Shown in pieces: positions 20,367 through 30,109 of a DNA stretch of 64,000 bases. Each line of letters starts with the position of its first letter. Within the stretch, counting starts at the first letter, position 1. The notes under the pieces were generated by a model. That model made no database searches. It saw only the letters and a program-made list of their open reading frames with translations, and was not told where the DNA came from. A program made the position numbers and the translations under genes. The stretch comes from an uncultured Granulosicoccaceae bacterium (lineage in GTDB: Bacteria; Pseudomonadota; Gammaproteobacteria; Granulosicoccales; Granulosicoccaceae), in contig CALAJN010000006.1 of assembly GCA_937922675.1 (NCBI GenBank), forward strand, positions 142,142-206,141. The letters run 5' to 3'.

Positions 20367-21235
20367 GTCTGTGTCAGAGCGTGGCGAGCAGCAGTGAGCC
20401 CTGCGTTGGCAACAGCCGATACCAGCGTCTCGCCTGCGTGGCAGGCTGCAATAGTGGCCCCAGCGAGCGCATCACCGGCACCATGGGCATTGCCCGACAC
20501 AGTCAGCTTGAGTGATTCAACGGCAACGGGCGAACGGGAACCCGCGTCAACGACCAGAATGTCAGCAGCGCCATCGGTCAAGACATGAGTGTTGAATCCG
20601 CAATCAACGAGCGCTTTGGAGAGCGTAGGCAGCGGCTCATCTGCAGGCAGGCCGGTGATTGACGCAGCTTCGAGTCGATTGCAGAACAGGGTATCCACCA
20701 GCTTGGCCAGTGTCATTAATTTACGTGCCTTGTGCGGTGACACTGCGAGGGCATAGCGCGCTATAGGCAGCGAGCTGAGCAAGGTCTCCATCGTGCGGGT
20801 AGACAGGTTGGCGTCGACGACCATGCTGCGTGCGGATGCCGGGCATTCGTTCATCAGCGATACAGCGTCTGCAGAGTCGCAGGCGCTGGTATCCGCATAG
20901 CCGTTTATGACCTCACCGTCTGTGTCAACGATAGCAACGTAGCGACCAGCCTGAGCGCCCGGGACCGGCACAGGGCAGATATCAATTCCCTCGAATCCCG
21001 ATGTGGCTACATCGGGTGCAAGGCCAGTGGAGCCGGCGGGTGCGACCAGCCTGAGGGTCTGAACGTGTCCTGAGCGGATGGCAGCACGGGCTGCGTTAGC
21101 GCCTACCCCACCTGAGCTGAGTGCAAAGTTGACCGGGTTTGAGGCCCCCTCTTGATGCGGTGACTGAAGGGTTGCGACGAGGTCGCGATGCAAAGCGCCG
21201 AAGATGACGAGATCGGGTTCCACTGTATTTGACAC
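20363..21235 (-). CDS. psuK: PfkB family carbohydrate kinase (probable pseudouridine kinase)
   Basis: 290 aa; SGGVGANAARAAIRSG, C-terminal GNAHGAGDALAGATIAA; 4-bp overlap with psuG. Confidence 0.85.
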   Translation of the reverse strand: MSNTVEPDLVIFGALHRDLVATLQSPHQEGASNPVNFALSSGGVGANAARAAIRSGHVQTLRLVAPAGSTGLAPDVATSGFEGIDICPVPVPGAQAGRYVAIVDTDGEVINGYADTSACDSADAVSLMNECPASARSMVVDANLSTRTMETLLSSLPIARYALAVSPHKARKLMTLAKLVDTLFCNRLEAASITGLPADEPLPTLSKALVDCGFNTHVLTDGAADILVVDAGSRSPVAVESLKLTVSGNAHGAGDALAGATIAACHAGETLVSAVANAGLTAARHALTQT

Positions 21236-21269
21236 TGCCGAGTTCCGGGCGCTCCACTATACGTACTGG

Positions 21270-22085
21270 ATGGACTTTTCAGAACTGTTTGAACGCCTGC
21301 CGCAGGTCGCCGCGGGGTACGCGGTGAATCTGCTGGCAGCCATTGCCATCTTTGTGGTGGGGAAGTGGGTGTCGCGCCGGGCGGTGAGCCTGGGCGAGCA
21401 GCTGATGGAGCGCCGTGGCTTTGATGCCACGGTGGTGGGGTTCATTGCCAATATCGCGTTCGTACTGCTCCTGACCTTGGTGATCATCGCAGCGCTTGGG
21501 CAACTGGGTGTTCCGACCGCGCAATTCGTTGCGATCATCGGAGCGGCCGGTCTGGCAATCGGTCTTGCGCTGCAAGGCTCTTTGTCCAATTTTGCCTCGG
21601 GTGTGCTGTTGGTGAGTTTTCGGCCGGCGCGTGTGGGTGACTATATCGAGGCTGCCGGTGTGGCCGGCACCGTTGAGGACATCAGTGTGTTCTCCACAAC
21701 CTTGCTGACACCCGACAGGCGGACAATCACGGTGCCAAACGCCAAGCTGCTCGATGGCCCCATCGTAAATTTCTCGGCCTCCGAGACACGTCGTCTGGAC
21801 TTGACAGTGTCCATCGCCTACGAGGCTGATGTAGTAAAGGCCAAAGAGATACTGACACGTCTGGTCGAAGAGGATCCACGTGTGCTCAAGGAGCCGACAC
21901 CACGCATTGGCGTTCTCGAGCTTGCCGACTCCTCGGTACAGATCGCCCTCCGGCCGTGGGTCAGAAACGAGGACTACTTGCCGGTCAGATTCGATATGCT
22001 GGAGGCGGTAAAGAGGGAGTTGGATCGGGCTGGTATCAACATCCCCTATCCTCAAATGGATGTGCATTTACCGGCTGCGAGTTGA
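21270..22085 (+). CDS. Small-conductance mechanosensitive channel, MscS family
   Basis: MDFSELFERLPQ..., AAGLAIGLALQGSLSNFASGVLLVSFRPARVGDYIE; start set at the in-frame ATG 21270. Confidence 0.93.
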   Translation: MDFSELFERLPQVAAGYAVNLLAAIAIFVVGKWVSRRAVSLGEQLMERRGFDATVVGFIANIAFVLLLTLVIIAALGQLGVPTAQFVAIIGAAGLAIGLALQGSLSNFASGVLLVSFRPARVGDYIEAAGVAGTVEDISVFSTTLLTPDRRTITVPNAKLLDGPIVNFSASETRRLDLTVSIAYEADVVKAKEILTRLVEEDPRVLKEPTPRIGVLELADSSVQIALRPWVRNEDYLPVRFDMLEAVKRELDRAGINIPYPQMDVHLPAAS

Positions 22086-22097
22086 GGTGTGTCCCTA

Positions 22098-24392
22098 ATG
22101 TTTGAACGAATTGCCGTGATCGGGGCTGGCACGATGGGTTCCGGTATTGCGGCCCAGGTCGCCAATGCCGGTCTTGATGTGCTGTTGCTTGACATGCCAG
22201 CACCGCAAGGTGAGGTATCGCCCGCAGAGCGCGCGCTGGAAAAGCTTGAGAACTCGGAACCTCCGGCACTTGTGGAGCCCGATGCCCTGAAGCGTATCCG
22301 CATCGGCAATATCCGTGACGATTTCTCGGAGCTTGCTGATTGCGACTGGGTAGTGGAGGCCATCGTCGAGCGGCTGGATATCAAACGTGACCTCTATCAG
22401 CGGCTTGCCGCGACCGTTGGAGAGCACTGTGTGGTTACTTCCAACACGTCCACCATTCCCATTGCTCTGCTGACCGAGGGCATGTCCGAGACCCTGCGCA
22501 AACGCTTTGCCATTACCCATTTTTTCAACCCTGTCCGCTATATGCGCTTGCTGGAGCTGGTCTCCGGGGTGGAGACAGACCCCGTCGTGATTGATCGTCT
22601 GGCGGACTTTTGTGATCGCGAGTTGGGCAAGGGCGTGGTGCGTTGCGCTGACACACCAGGATTTCTCGGTAATCGTGTGGGTGTATTTGCGTTGCAGGTT
22701 GGCATCGATGAAGCCCGCCGAACCGGTGTGTCGATAGAAACCGCCGATGCGCTGATGGGGCGGCCGATGGGTATCCCCAAAACCGGTGTGTTTGGCCTCT
22801 ATGATCTTATCGGAATCGATTTGATGGCAGACGTGGTGCGCTCGCTGGTGAACATACTGCCCGCGGATGATGCCTTTCATGCTGTGGCTGACAACAGCAT
22901 GGTGGACGCCATGGTCGCTGAAGGAATAACCGGCAACAAGGGCGGTGCTGGCTTTTATCGCATGGATACAAACGGCGCTCGCCTGGCTCGGCACCTCGAC
23001 ACTGGCACTTATCAAGCGGTAGCGCCTTTGCTGCCAGCCAGAGCCGTGGCTGCTGCTGCGGACATTGCTGCCGGGCGCGAGGCCTTGACGGCGCTGGTTG
23101 AAGGGGATGACGCTGAAGCGCAATTCTGCCGTGGTGTGCTCGCTCGCGTACTCGCCTATGCGGCCAGCTTGTTGGGAGATGTGACCGAGTCCCCCCAGGC
23201 GGTCGATGATGCAATGAAGCTCGGATTCAACTGGGTACGCGGGCCGTTCGAGATGATCGATGCGCTGGGCCTTGCGCAAGTCAGGGATTTGCTTGGCGAA
23301 GCAGGTCTTGAGCAGCCAGCCTGCCTGACCGGGAGTACGCCCTTCTACAACGTCGGAGAGGGTCAAGTACAGGTGCGTCGCGCTAGTGGGGTCATAGCGC
23401 CTGTCGATCTGCCAGCAGGTGTTGTGCGCTGGCAATTGGCTCGACGGGCACATACGCCAATCGTGCAAAACAGCGCGGCGAGCTTATACGCCATCGAGAG
23501 CGACCTGCGACTTATCGAGTTCCACTCCAAGGCAAACGCGCTGACGGATGAATCAATGGCCATTGTCGCTGCCGCCGCCGAGGATCATGGTGCGGGAATC
23601 CTCGTGCACAATGATGCTCAGCACTACTCTGCCGGTGTCGACCTGAACGCCTTCCTGGCCTTCATCCAGGCAGAAGACTTTGCGGGTATCGATGCGTTTC
23701 TCGCTCGCTTCCAGCGGGCGGTAAAGGCCTTGAAATATGCTCCGGTGCCGGTGGTCGGGGCACCATCCGGGCTCGCCCTGGGGGGTGGCTTTGAAGTGCT
23801 GATGCACTGCGATGCCCTGGTGGTACACGTCAATTCTGTGCTCGGACTGGTTGAATCCGGAGTGGGTTTGTTACCCTCCGGGGGCGGAGTGAAAGAGACC
23901 TATCTGCGCTGGTGTGAGTCACAGCCAGACGTCGAGACCGGTGCCTGGAAGGCATGGATGAATCTCGGCTATGGCGCCACAGGCTCAAGCCCTGCGCTTG
24001 CCAGGCGGCACCGCTACTTTGACGACTCGCGAGACACGGCTGTCATCAACCGTGACCGCTTGTACCTTGAAGGAGTCAAGCGTCTACGTGAGCTCGCTAT
24101 CGGTTATCAAGCGCCCTCGGTGCCGGAATTCACGCTTGCCGGTGGCGACATCCGTGAACGCATGCAGTCCTTCATGGATGCAGGGGTTGAACGCGGCGAC
24201 TTCACGCCCCACAACCGACGCGTTGCACTGACCATCGGTCAGGTGATCACCGGTGACGATGGCAAGTCCCGTTCAGCCAGTGAGGATGAACTGTTTCAGC
24301 GTGAGCGCGAAGGGTTCGTGGCACTTGCGCAAACCTCCGAGACAAAAAAAGCCATCGAGGCCGTGCTGGGCATCAGCTCCAGAACTCACTAG
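22098..24392 (+). CDS. 3-hydroxyacyl-CoA dehydrogenase / enoyl-CoA hydratase fusion (FadB/FadJ-like)
   Basis: IAVIGAGTMGSGIAAQVANAGLDVLLLDMP; HFFNPVRYMRLLELVSG; C-terminal crotonase-like VGAPSGLALGGGFEVLMHCDALV. Confidence 0.9.
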   Translation: MFERIAVIGAGTMGSGIAAQVANAGLDVLLLDMPAPQGEVSPAERALEKLENSEPPALVEPDALKRIRIGNIRDDFSELADCDWVVEAIVERLDIKRDLYQRLAATVGEHCVVTSNTSTIPIALLTEGMSETLRKRFAITHFFNPVRYMRLLELVSGVETDPVVIDRLADFCDRELGKGVVRCADTPGFLGNRVGVFALQVGIDEARRTGVSIETADALMGRPMGIPKTGVFGLYDLIGIDLMADVVRSLVNILPADDAFHAVADNSMVDAMVAEGITGNKGGAGFYRMDTNGARLARHLDTGTYQAVAPLLPARAVAAAADIAAGREALTALVEGDDAEAQFCRGVLARVLAYAASLLGDVTESPQAVDDAMKLGFNWVRGPFEMIDALGLAQVRDLLGEAGLEQPACLTGSTPFYNVGEGQVQVRRASGVIAPVDLPAGVVRWQLARRAHTPIVQNSAASLYAIESDLRLIEFHSKANALTDESMAIVAAAAEDHGAGILVHNDAQHYSAGVDLNAFLAFIQAEDFAGIDAFLARFQRAVKALKYAPVPVVGAPSGLALGGGFEVLMHCDALVVHVNSVLGLVESGVGLLPSGGGVKETYLRWCESQPDVETGAWKAWMNLGYGATGSSPALARRHRYFDDSRDTAVINRDRLYLEGVKRLRELAIGYQAPSVPEFTLAGGDIRERMQSFMDAGVERGDFTPHNRRVALTIGQVITGDDGKSRSASEDELFQREREGFVALAQTSETKKAIEAVLGISSRTH

Positions 24393-25135
24393 TGTGTAGT
24401 GCCGGGACCACGGGTATTGGCTCGTCGTGTGGCTATATGAGACGTTGCGCGTTCAGCACGACTACCTTCTCGGGTAGTGGCAGGTTGCGTGATGTTGCCG
24501 GAGTTGGTGGTGAGGTCAGGCGTTTTGTCAGATTGGGCCGGCGGCTCGGGGGGGCTTCTCAGCAGCGGTTCCAACTGGCCACGCACATCGGCAAACGCGC
24601 GCTTGTCGATATGCGGTGCCGACTCGACGGTATCAACTCCTGGAGTGGATCGAATCATCACGTGACCGTCCACCACAAATCGACGTGCCGCAATCTCGTC
24701 TGGCACATACCGCTCGGTAACCTCGCCGACGCGCGTCACCCATGCCAAGGCCGTATTGACTGCCGTATCAATATCATTGGCTAAAGCCAGCGGCCGTCGT
24801 TCGCCCAAGGTCAGTCCGTCGCCGCGTGTCATCAGCGTCAGGCGTTGGCCGTTGCTGATATCGCAATTGATGAGTGTGCGGGCCCCGGCATCATCCATGT
24901 CTACGTCGATGGAGGTGACCCCGACATGCTCGGCGCTGCCGATTGACAAGCGGCAGGAGTTGTCGGCATACCACGAGGCGTAGACGCCGATCCGCTGCCC
25001 AGCTTCCTCGTCATCACCATCAGTGCCAATGGTGAGGTCAGACGCCAGCAGAGTATTGGCAAGGAGGCTCGATGCGATGAGCAGAGCGATGGCGCACAGG
25101 CGGGAGGAGCTGGGGTGAGGTGTTGAGGCGCTCAT
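24389..25135 (-). CDS. Hypothetical secreted protein
   Basis: 248 aa with N-terminal signal-like segment LCAIALLIASSLLANTLLA; convergent with the fadB-like gene. Confidence 0.65.
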   Translation of the reverse strand: MSASTPHPSSSRLCAIALLIASSLLANTLLASDLTIGTDGDDEEAGQRIGVYASWYADNSCRLSIGSAEHVGVTSIDVDMDDAGARTLINCDISNGQRLTLMTRGDGLTLGERRPLALANDIDTAVNTALAWVTRVGEVTERYVPDEIAARRFVVDGHVMIRSTPGVDTVESAPHIDKRAFADVRGQLEPLLRSPPEPPAQSDKTPDLTTNSGNITQPATTREGSRAERATSHIATRRANTRGPGTTH

Positions 25136-25737
25136 GCCAGCGGTATCGTATTGTCTGACTTCCCGCGCTGATAGGTGTCAGAAAGTGCAGCGTAGCGGGC
25201 AGCCAGGCGATCTGCGTGCGATAGCAGCGCGTCACGCTCTTCACTCGCAAACTCGCGTGCGGCATCGCGTATCGAGGCCGCTTCAAAGAAGGCATTGTCG
25301 CGTCGATATGCCCCTGGATCTACGTCAAACACTTCTTTGAGAATTCTCAGATCGTGTGGGATGTCAAAGCTGTCTCGGGAGTCTTCATGGGTGAACAGGT
25401 AGCGAATGCTGTCAAAACCGGCCCAGGCAATGGCGGACAAGCACATGCTACAGGGTTCGTGAGTAGACAAGAAAATGAGTCTGTCAGGGGCAGGTCGTTC
25501 GGCTTCCGGGCACTCATGGTACTTTTTCAAGAGGTGCATTTCCCCGTGGTGGAGGGGACTGACCATCTCGTTGTTGGTCTCCGCGAGCACGGTGCTCAGA
25601 TCTGATCGGTCAATCAAAGCAGCGCCAAAGACCTTGTTCCCGGCTTTCACACCTGACTCGGTTAGCGGCAGGATGTCATGCTCGATTGAGTCCAACAGGC
25701 GAGCAACAACTTTTGGGGTGTTCTGTACCTTGGGCAT
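25132..25737 (-). CDS. Nucleoside/cytidine deaminase family protein
   Basis: 201 aa; zinc motif HGEMHLL ... STHEPCSMCLSAIAWAG. Confidence 0.85.
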   Translation of the reverse strand: MPKVQNTPKVVARLLDSIEHDILPLTESGVKAGNKVFGAALIDRSDLSTVLAETNNEMVSPLHHGEMHLLKKYHECPEAERPAPDRLIFLSTHEPCSMCLSAIAWAGFDSIRYLFTHEDSRDSFDIPHDLRILKEVFDVDPGAYRRDNAFFEAASIRDAAREFASEERDALLSHADRLAARYAALSDTYQRGKSDNTIPLA

Positions 25738-25820
25738 TGCAATGACTGAGGCTGCGCGTTAATCATGATCATTCATAATCGTAACTTGCCTAGCAGCCGC
25801 ACGTCGCTTGCAACGGTAAT

Positions 25821-26273
25821 TTAGTGTGCCTGGCCGCCATACGCTGCATTCAGGCGGCGACACACTGCCTTGGCAAAGCGCGGGGTGCCGTGGTCAGCGC
25901 GCGGCGCCGGCCTTCCATGGCCCCAAATGGGCCCGGGCCAAGCCGGATCGCCCTCCGTGCGCGCCACGATATGCACATGCAGCTGGCGCACGATATTGCC
26001 AATGGCTGCCACATTCACCTTCAGGCACGCGGTCTCGGCCTTGAGTGTCTCGGACACGATCGCAATCTCCTCGATTAACTGCTTGCGATCTGCCGGTAGC
26101 AACTCGTGCAGCTCCGATATCCCCTCGCGCCGCGGAACCAGAATGACCCACGGCCAGCGCGAATCGCGGGCAAGCAGAATGCGTGAGAGGCTGGTGTCGC
26201 CCAGTGGCAAGGTATCGCGACTCAGGCGCTCGTCCAGTGAGGGATCGTCAGGTGTGTGAGCCGCTGTATCCAT
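25821..26273 (-). CDS. HIT domain protein
   Basis: 150 aa; WVILVPRREGISELHELLPADRKQL ... IGNIVRQLHVHIVARTEGDPAWPGPIWG. Confidence 0.9.
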   Translation of the reverse strand: MDTAAHTPDDPSLDERLSRDTLPLGDTSLSRILLARDSRWPWVILVPRREGISELHELLPADRKQLIEEIAIVSETLKAETACLKVNVAAIGNIVRQLHVHIVARTEGDPAWPGPIWGHGRPAPRADHGTPRFAKAVCRRLNAAYGGQAH

Positions 26274-26352
26274 GAGTGCGAGTTTACCGGGTCACAGCTT
26301 GGTGGCGCTCGCATGCTATTCTCGCCGCCCTTTTGTGCCTGTGCCAACATCC

Positions 26353-26832
26353 ATGAACACCATCAAGGCGGTGCTCGAGTCAGACTCCTACGACGGCGAG
26401 GACTACCTGATGATCCACATCGACGGAAAGCCGCTGGACGCGTTGCTGGCCGAGTCAAGCCCGGAGGATCAGCTCGACGGGCTGGTACCGACGCTCCTCG
26501 GTTGGATGGAAGATGATGAGGATCGCGCCATCGTCTGGAGCCGTTTCCTGCCGCATGACGAGACACGGATCCGCGTCCCGGTCCTGATGTGCCCGGAACA
26601 CCGTGATCTGATGTGTACCACGATTGTTGCCGAAGTCATGGTCCTGGGCGACAAGGTGGAGTGGCGGCGGATTGGTATCGACGATACTCCCGAGGAGGAT
26701 CTACCCGCCTTGGTAGGTCAGGATGTTTTTTGGCTGCAGGGTGTCGGACCGTTTGAGTTTGATAGGCGCGAGTATGTTGCTGTGATGACGGCGTTTCGCG
26801 AGGGCTCGGTACACTCGGATACCTTGCACTGA
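26353..26832 (+). CDS. Hypothetical protein
   Basis: In-frame ATG at 26353 (MNTIKAVLESDSYDGEDYLMIHIDGKPLDALLAE...); no family recognised. Confidence 0.65.
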   Translation: MNTIKAVLESDSYDGEDYLMIHIDGKPLDALLAESSPEDQLDGLVPTLLGWMEDDEDRAIVWSRFLPHDETRIRVPVLMCPEHRDLMCTTIVAEVMVLGDKVEWRRIGIDDTPEEDLPALVGQDVFWLQGVGPFEFDRREYVAVMTAFREGSVHSDTLH

Positions 26833-26960
26833 GCGACGCACAAACCGAAAGTCGACGCGCAGACGTCGGTGCGTTTTCCGTACTGCTGCGCACAACGGGC
26901 GGCATTGTCAGCGTGGCAGCCGAGCGAGCTTGGCCCATACTGTAGGGCCACGATAAGCCT

Positions 26961-27776
26961 GTGCCCAAGTCGATGAAGTCCAACTCACTTTCTACCCTGA
27001 TCGCGCTTCTACTGAGTGCCATGCTTGCCGCCTGTGGAGGTGGTAGCGACGGTGGATCAGACGCTGATGAAATGATCTCGGGTGGTACAGACGGGGAGGC
27101 TGGCGGCGACGCCGTGACTCGGTCTGCGGCGGGTGTGTGGCAAGGCACGTCGACCAGTGGCAGAACCGTTGGAGGCGTGGTGTTTGATGACGGCTCGTTC
27201 TGGTTTACCTACACCGCACAGCAATCAACACTGGGTGCCGGTGTGGTGACAGGGCAGGCCACGGTCGATACGGATGGCAAACTGACCGGTGTTGGCACTG
27301 ATTACAACCTCGATGGTATGGGCTCTCGCAACGCTGTGCTAACGGGGGTAGTAATGACGCGTCAGTCGCTTTCTGTCGATGTTCAGGTGGACGGCTCCAG
27401 CGTGATCCAGTTTGAGAGTGACTACGCGCTGCAAGCTGAGCAGCCAGCGGATCTGGCCGGGGTGCTTGGCTCCTATCTCGGTACGTCTAGCTCAGTGCTT
27501 GGCGCGGAGACAAGCGAGGTGATTGTCGGTGGCACCGGGATGCTCGCAGGCGTTTCCGACTTTGGTTGCAACTTTGCGGGATCGGTATCTCCGCGCTCTG
27601 ATATCAATGTGTTTGATGTGTCGTTTTCGTTCAGTGGTCAGCCCTGTGAGTTTGTTGATCAATCAGCGCTTGGCGTTGCCTGGGTCACCGAACAGCAGAC
27701 ACTCACGGCTGTGGTGCTCATTGGCACCGACAGTCGTTCTGCACTGCTTTTTAGTGGTGTGATCAGTACCGAATAG
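26961..27776 (+). CDS. Hypothetical lipoprotein
   Basis: 271 aa; signal peptide with lipobox AMLAACGGGSDGG; beta-rich, unrecognised. Confidence 0.75.
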   Translation: MPKSMKSNSLSTLIALLLSAMLAACGGGSDGGSDADEMISGGTDGEAGGDAVTRSAAGVWQGTSTSGRTVGGVVFDDGSFWFTYTAQQSTLGAGVVTGQATVDTDGKLTGVGTDYNLDGMGSRNAVLTGVVMTRQSLSVDVQVDGSSVIQFESDYALQAEQPADLAGVLGSYLGTSSSVLGAETSEVIVGGTGMLAGVSDFGCNFAGSVSPRSDINVFDVSFSFSGQPCEFVDQSALGVAWVTEQQTLTAVVLIGTDSRSALLFSGVISTE

Positions 27777-27798
27777 GGGCTCAGTGATGCGCTGATGC

Positions 27799-29574
27799 TC
27801 AGTCGATTGACGCAAGGGCAGACAGTGAACGCCCGGTCTGCGACTGTAACAGCGTGTCTATGAGGGCATGGTTTGGGTTGCTCACCGGACTCATGGGGTC
27901 GCTTGCGTAAATGCCGGCATGCTCACCGCGATAGCTCCATAGTCCGTAGCCACTCGTGTTGTCTTCGATTTCTGACAAGAGGTCAGTCAACCACAATTCG
28001 CCGCCACGACCAGCAGTGCCGAAGGCGGATCCTGCGATGCCTGTTTCGAGTACGGAAACAGGAACTGCATGAAGATGGGCAAATTGCGTCATGGACTCCA
28101 GCGTATGGGTAATGTATTCCCGATTGCGTGCATGGAATACCGGCACCTCGGATGTCTCGTGTGGCGCATAGAAGTTCAGCTCAAAGCCTGCCTGAGCGAC
28201 TGACGCACCACTGATGTAGCGGACGTTGTCACCACGCATGGCACCTTCGATACGATAGGCATTGCCAGGGGTTACGCGAAACCAGTTGTCGCGGTTGCTC
28301 CAGCCGGCGATGGTGTTGAGGCCAGTGCCACGCATGAGTAGAGACAGGCTTGCAGAATCATTGGCGCCTGATTCACTGATGCGGTCTGCGGTCAATATGC
28401 TGCCGGCTGTCTTGCTTTGCCAATCGTGCCAAGCCGCAATCGTTGTGGCGTTGATCGGGTCACTGATGATTTCGCGCTCCACCCCCGCTGAGTCGCGTTC
28501 AAAGACGTGAATATCGTCAAAGAACACAACACCGCTTATCGCACCGTTGATCGCTGCCTGGGGTGCGGCAGCAACCAGTTTCTTGCCTTCCGGCTCAACC
28601 CAGGGGCTGCTGTACCGACGCCACTCAGTCGTGCCCGGTTCGACTCGCTCGGAGCTGATTCGCGCCTCTGTATCCAGCATGTGCACACCGGTTGGGATCA
28701 AGGCGTTCTCGTCCGGGTAGGAGCCTGTGTTGCTGGCATGCGATGTTTGCCAATTCGCACCAGTCTGAGCATGGTGAGTGGGATCGTGGATATGCGAGTC
28801 ATACAGAACGTTGTCATCCCCGATCAGGAATCGTGTCGGTAGCCCACGTGTACCGTAGCGTCCACTCACCCCGTTGAGTCGTTCGACAATGATCAAGTGA
28901 TTGGGATCGAACTCCCTGATCGCTGTGGTCAGGCTTGTCGCAAACGCTTGCCATTGGCTGCCATCTTCATCCGTTGTTACCGGCTCGTTCAGAAGCGCGT
29001 AAGCGGCGACAACGGGCTCGTCTCGATACCGCTCGGCGATCGCCTGCCACATGGCCGCGTTGCGTGCCTGCAGGGCAGCGTCGTCCCACAGCGAAAAGTC
29101 AAGATCCTCGCTCAACGGGTCAAGCCAGAATCCACCAATCGGTACGTGAAGACTGAGAATCAAACGCAGATTGCGTGCTCTGGCGGATTCGATGTTCTCA
29201 TCCAGCCACGCAAAGAAACCGAATCGATCGCGTTCAAACCAGTGTCCATTGAAGGCAAAGCGAATCGTGTTGAATCCGAGGCGGTGTACACGCTCGAAAT
29301 CTACATCTGTATGGTGACGCCCTGCGGCCAGCTCATGACTTGGCTCACGATAGCCGTTGGAGAAGTTAACAGCTCTGAACCCGAACTCCCGACCATCGAC
29401 AAATAGGTTTGAGCCATGTGCTGTGACAAAAGCACTCGTGGGCGCGGGCGCACTTGGCTGAGGCTTGTTCTCTACCGGTGCTTGGGACGGGCCAGTTACA
29501 CAGCCGAGCAGCAAACTGCTGGCAAGCACGGTGATTCGCGCAGCGCTGAAAACTTCGGTAGAGCTGAAAGCCAT
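27799..29574 (-). CDS. Glycoside hydrolase family 5-like secreted protein/lipoprotein
   Basis: 591 aa; SLLLGCVTG lipobox-like; GH5 motifs GFNTIRFAFNGHWFE, AYALLNEPVTTDE, VSVLETGIAGS. Confidence 0.82.
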   Translation of the reverse strand: MAFSSTEVFSAARITVLASSLLLGCVTGPSQAPVENKPQPSAPAPTSAFVTAHGSNLFVDGREFGFRAVNFSNGYREPSHELAAGRHHTDVDFERVHRLGFNTIRFAFNGHWFERDRFGFFAWLDENIESARARNLRLILSLHVPIGGFWLDPLSEDLDFSLWDDAALQARNAAMWQAIAERYRDEPVVAAYALLNEPVTTDEDGSQWQAFATSLTTAIREFDPNHLIIVERLNGVSGRYGTRGLPTRFLIGDDNVLYDSHIHDPTHHAQTGANWQTSHASNTGSYPDENALIPTGVHMLDTEARISSERVEPGTTEWRRYSSPWVEPEGKKLVAAAPQAAINGAISGVVFFDDIHVFERDSAGVEREIISDPINATTIAAWHDWQSKTAGSILTADRISESGANDSASLSLLMRGTGLNTIAGWSNRDNWFRVTPGNAYRIEGAMRGDNVRYISGASVAQAGFELNFYAPHETSEVPVFHARNREYITHTLESMTQFAHLHAVPVSVLETGIAGSAFGTAGRGGELWLTDLLSEIEDNTSGYGLWSYRGEHAGIYASDPMSPVSNPNHALIDTLLQSQTGRSLSALASID

Positions 29575-29696
29575 CTATGACGCCTCGGCGCAATTGTCAA
29601 AAAATGACAATGCGAAGTTCATGCCCACCGATGTCCTGCGGCTGGCAAAATCACGGCAAACCATTCTGGATAGCGATAGTGGCGCGACACACCCCG

Positions 29697-29939
29697 ATGT
29701 TCAGCCCGGATGAGAGAGCAGCTCTGATTGTTCAGATCCGTAGCTGGTTTGACGACAACCTGGATCAGGAGCTAGGGCAGTTTCAGGCAGAGTTCCTGCT
29801 CGACTTCTTCACCGACAAGGTCGGCGTCTTTTACTACAACCAGGGCTTGCTGGATGCAAGAGGCTTGTTTGAGACAAAAGTCGAATTGATTGGTGAGTCG
29901 ATCATGGAACTCGAGAAGCAAACACCGTTTTTTCGCTGA
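29697..29939 (+). CDS. DUF2164 family protein
   Basis: In-frame ATG 29697: MFSPDERAALIVQIRSWFDDNLDQELGQFQAEFLLDFFTDKVGVFYYNQGLLDA. Confidence 0.82.
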   Translation: MFSPDERAALIVQIRSWFDDNLDQELGQFQAEFLLDFFTDKVGVFYYNQGLLDARGLFETKVELIGESIMELEKQTPFFR

Positions 29940-29953
29940 GTGCCTGCAACATC

Positions 29954-30060
29954 AAGTCGAATCAGTTCAAGCGTTAGTGAAGGCGTGTACCCAGGCAAGG
30001 ATGGCGTCGCTGTGAGCGGCGTTCATGTGCGCGATGATGTCGCGCTGGGTTTACGGATCG
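29954..30060 (-). pseudogene. Possible DUF2470-like fragment
   Basis: Manual minus-strand translation: ...TIVSFFDP*TQRDIIAHMNAAHSDAILAWVHAFTNA*; HMNxxHxDAI pattern resembles DUF2470/HugZ-type tails; in-frame TAA interrupts. Confidence 0.4.
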
Positions 30061-30109
30061 AAGAAGCTCACGATGGTCGACAAGGTGATTCTTGAACGAC
30101 CTCGGGGTG

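Noticed and set aside
22095-23468. 457-aa minus-strand ORF
   Set aside because: Antisense to the well-supported fadB-like gene; no recognisable domain.
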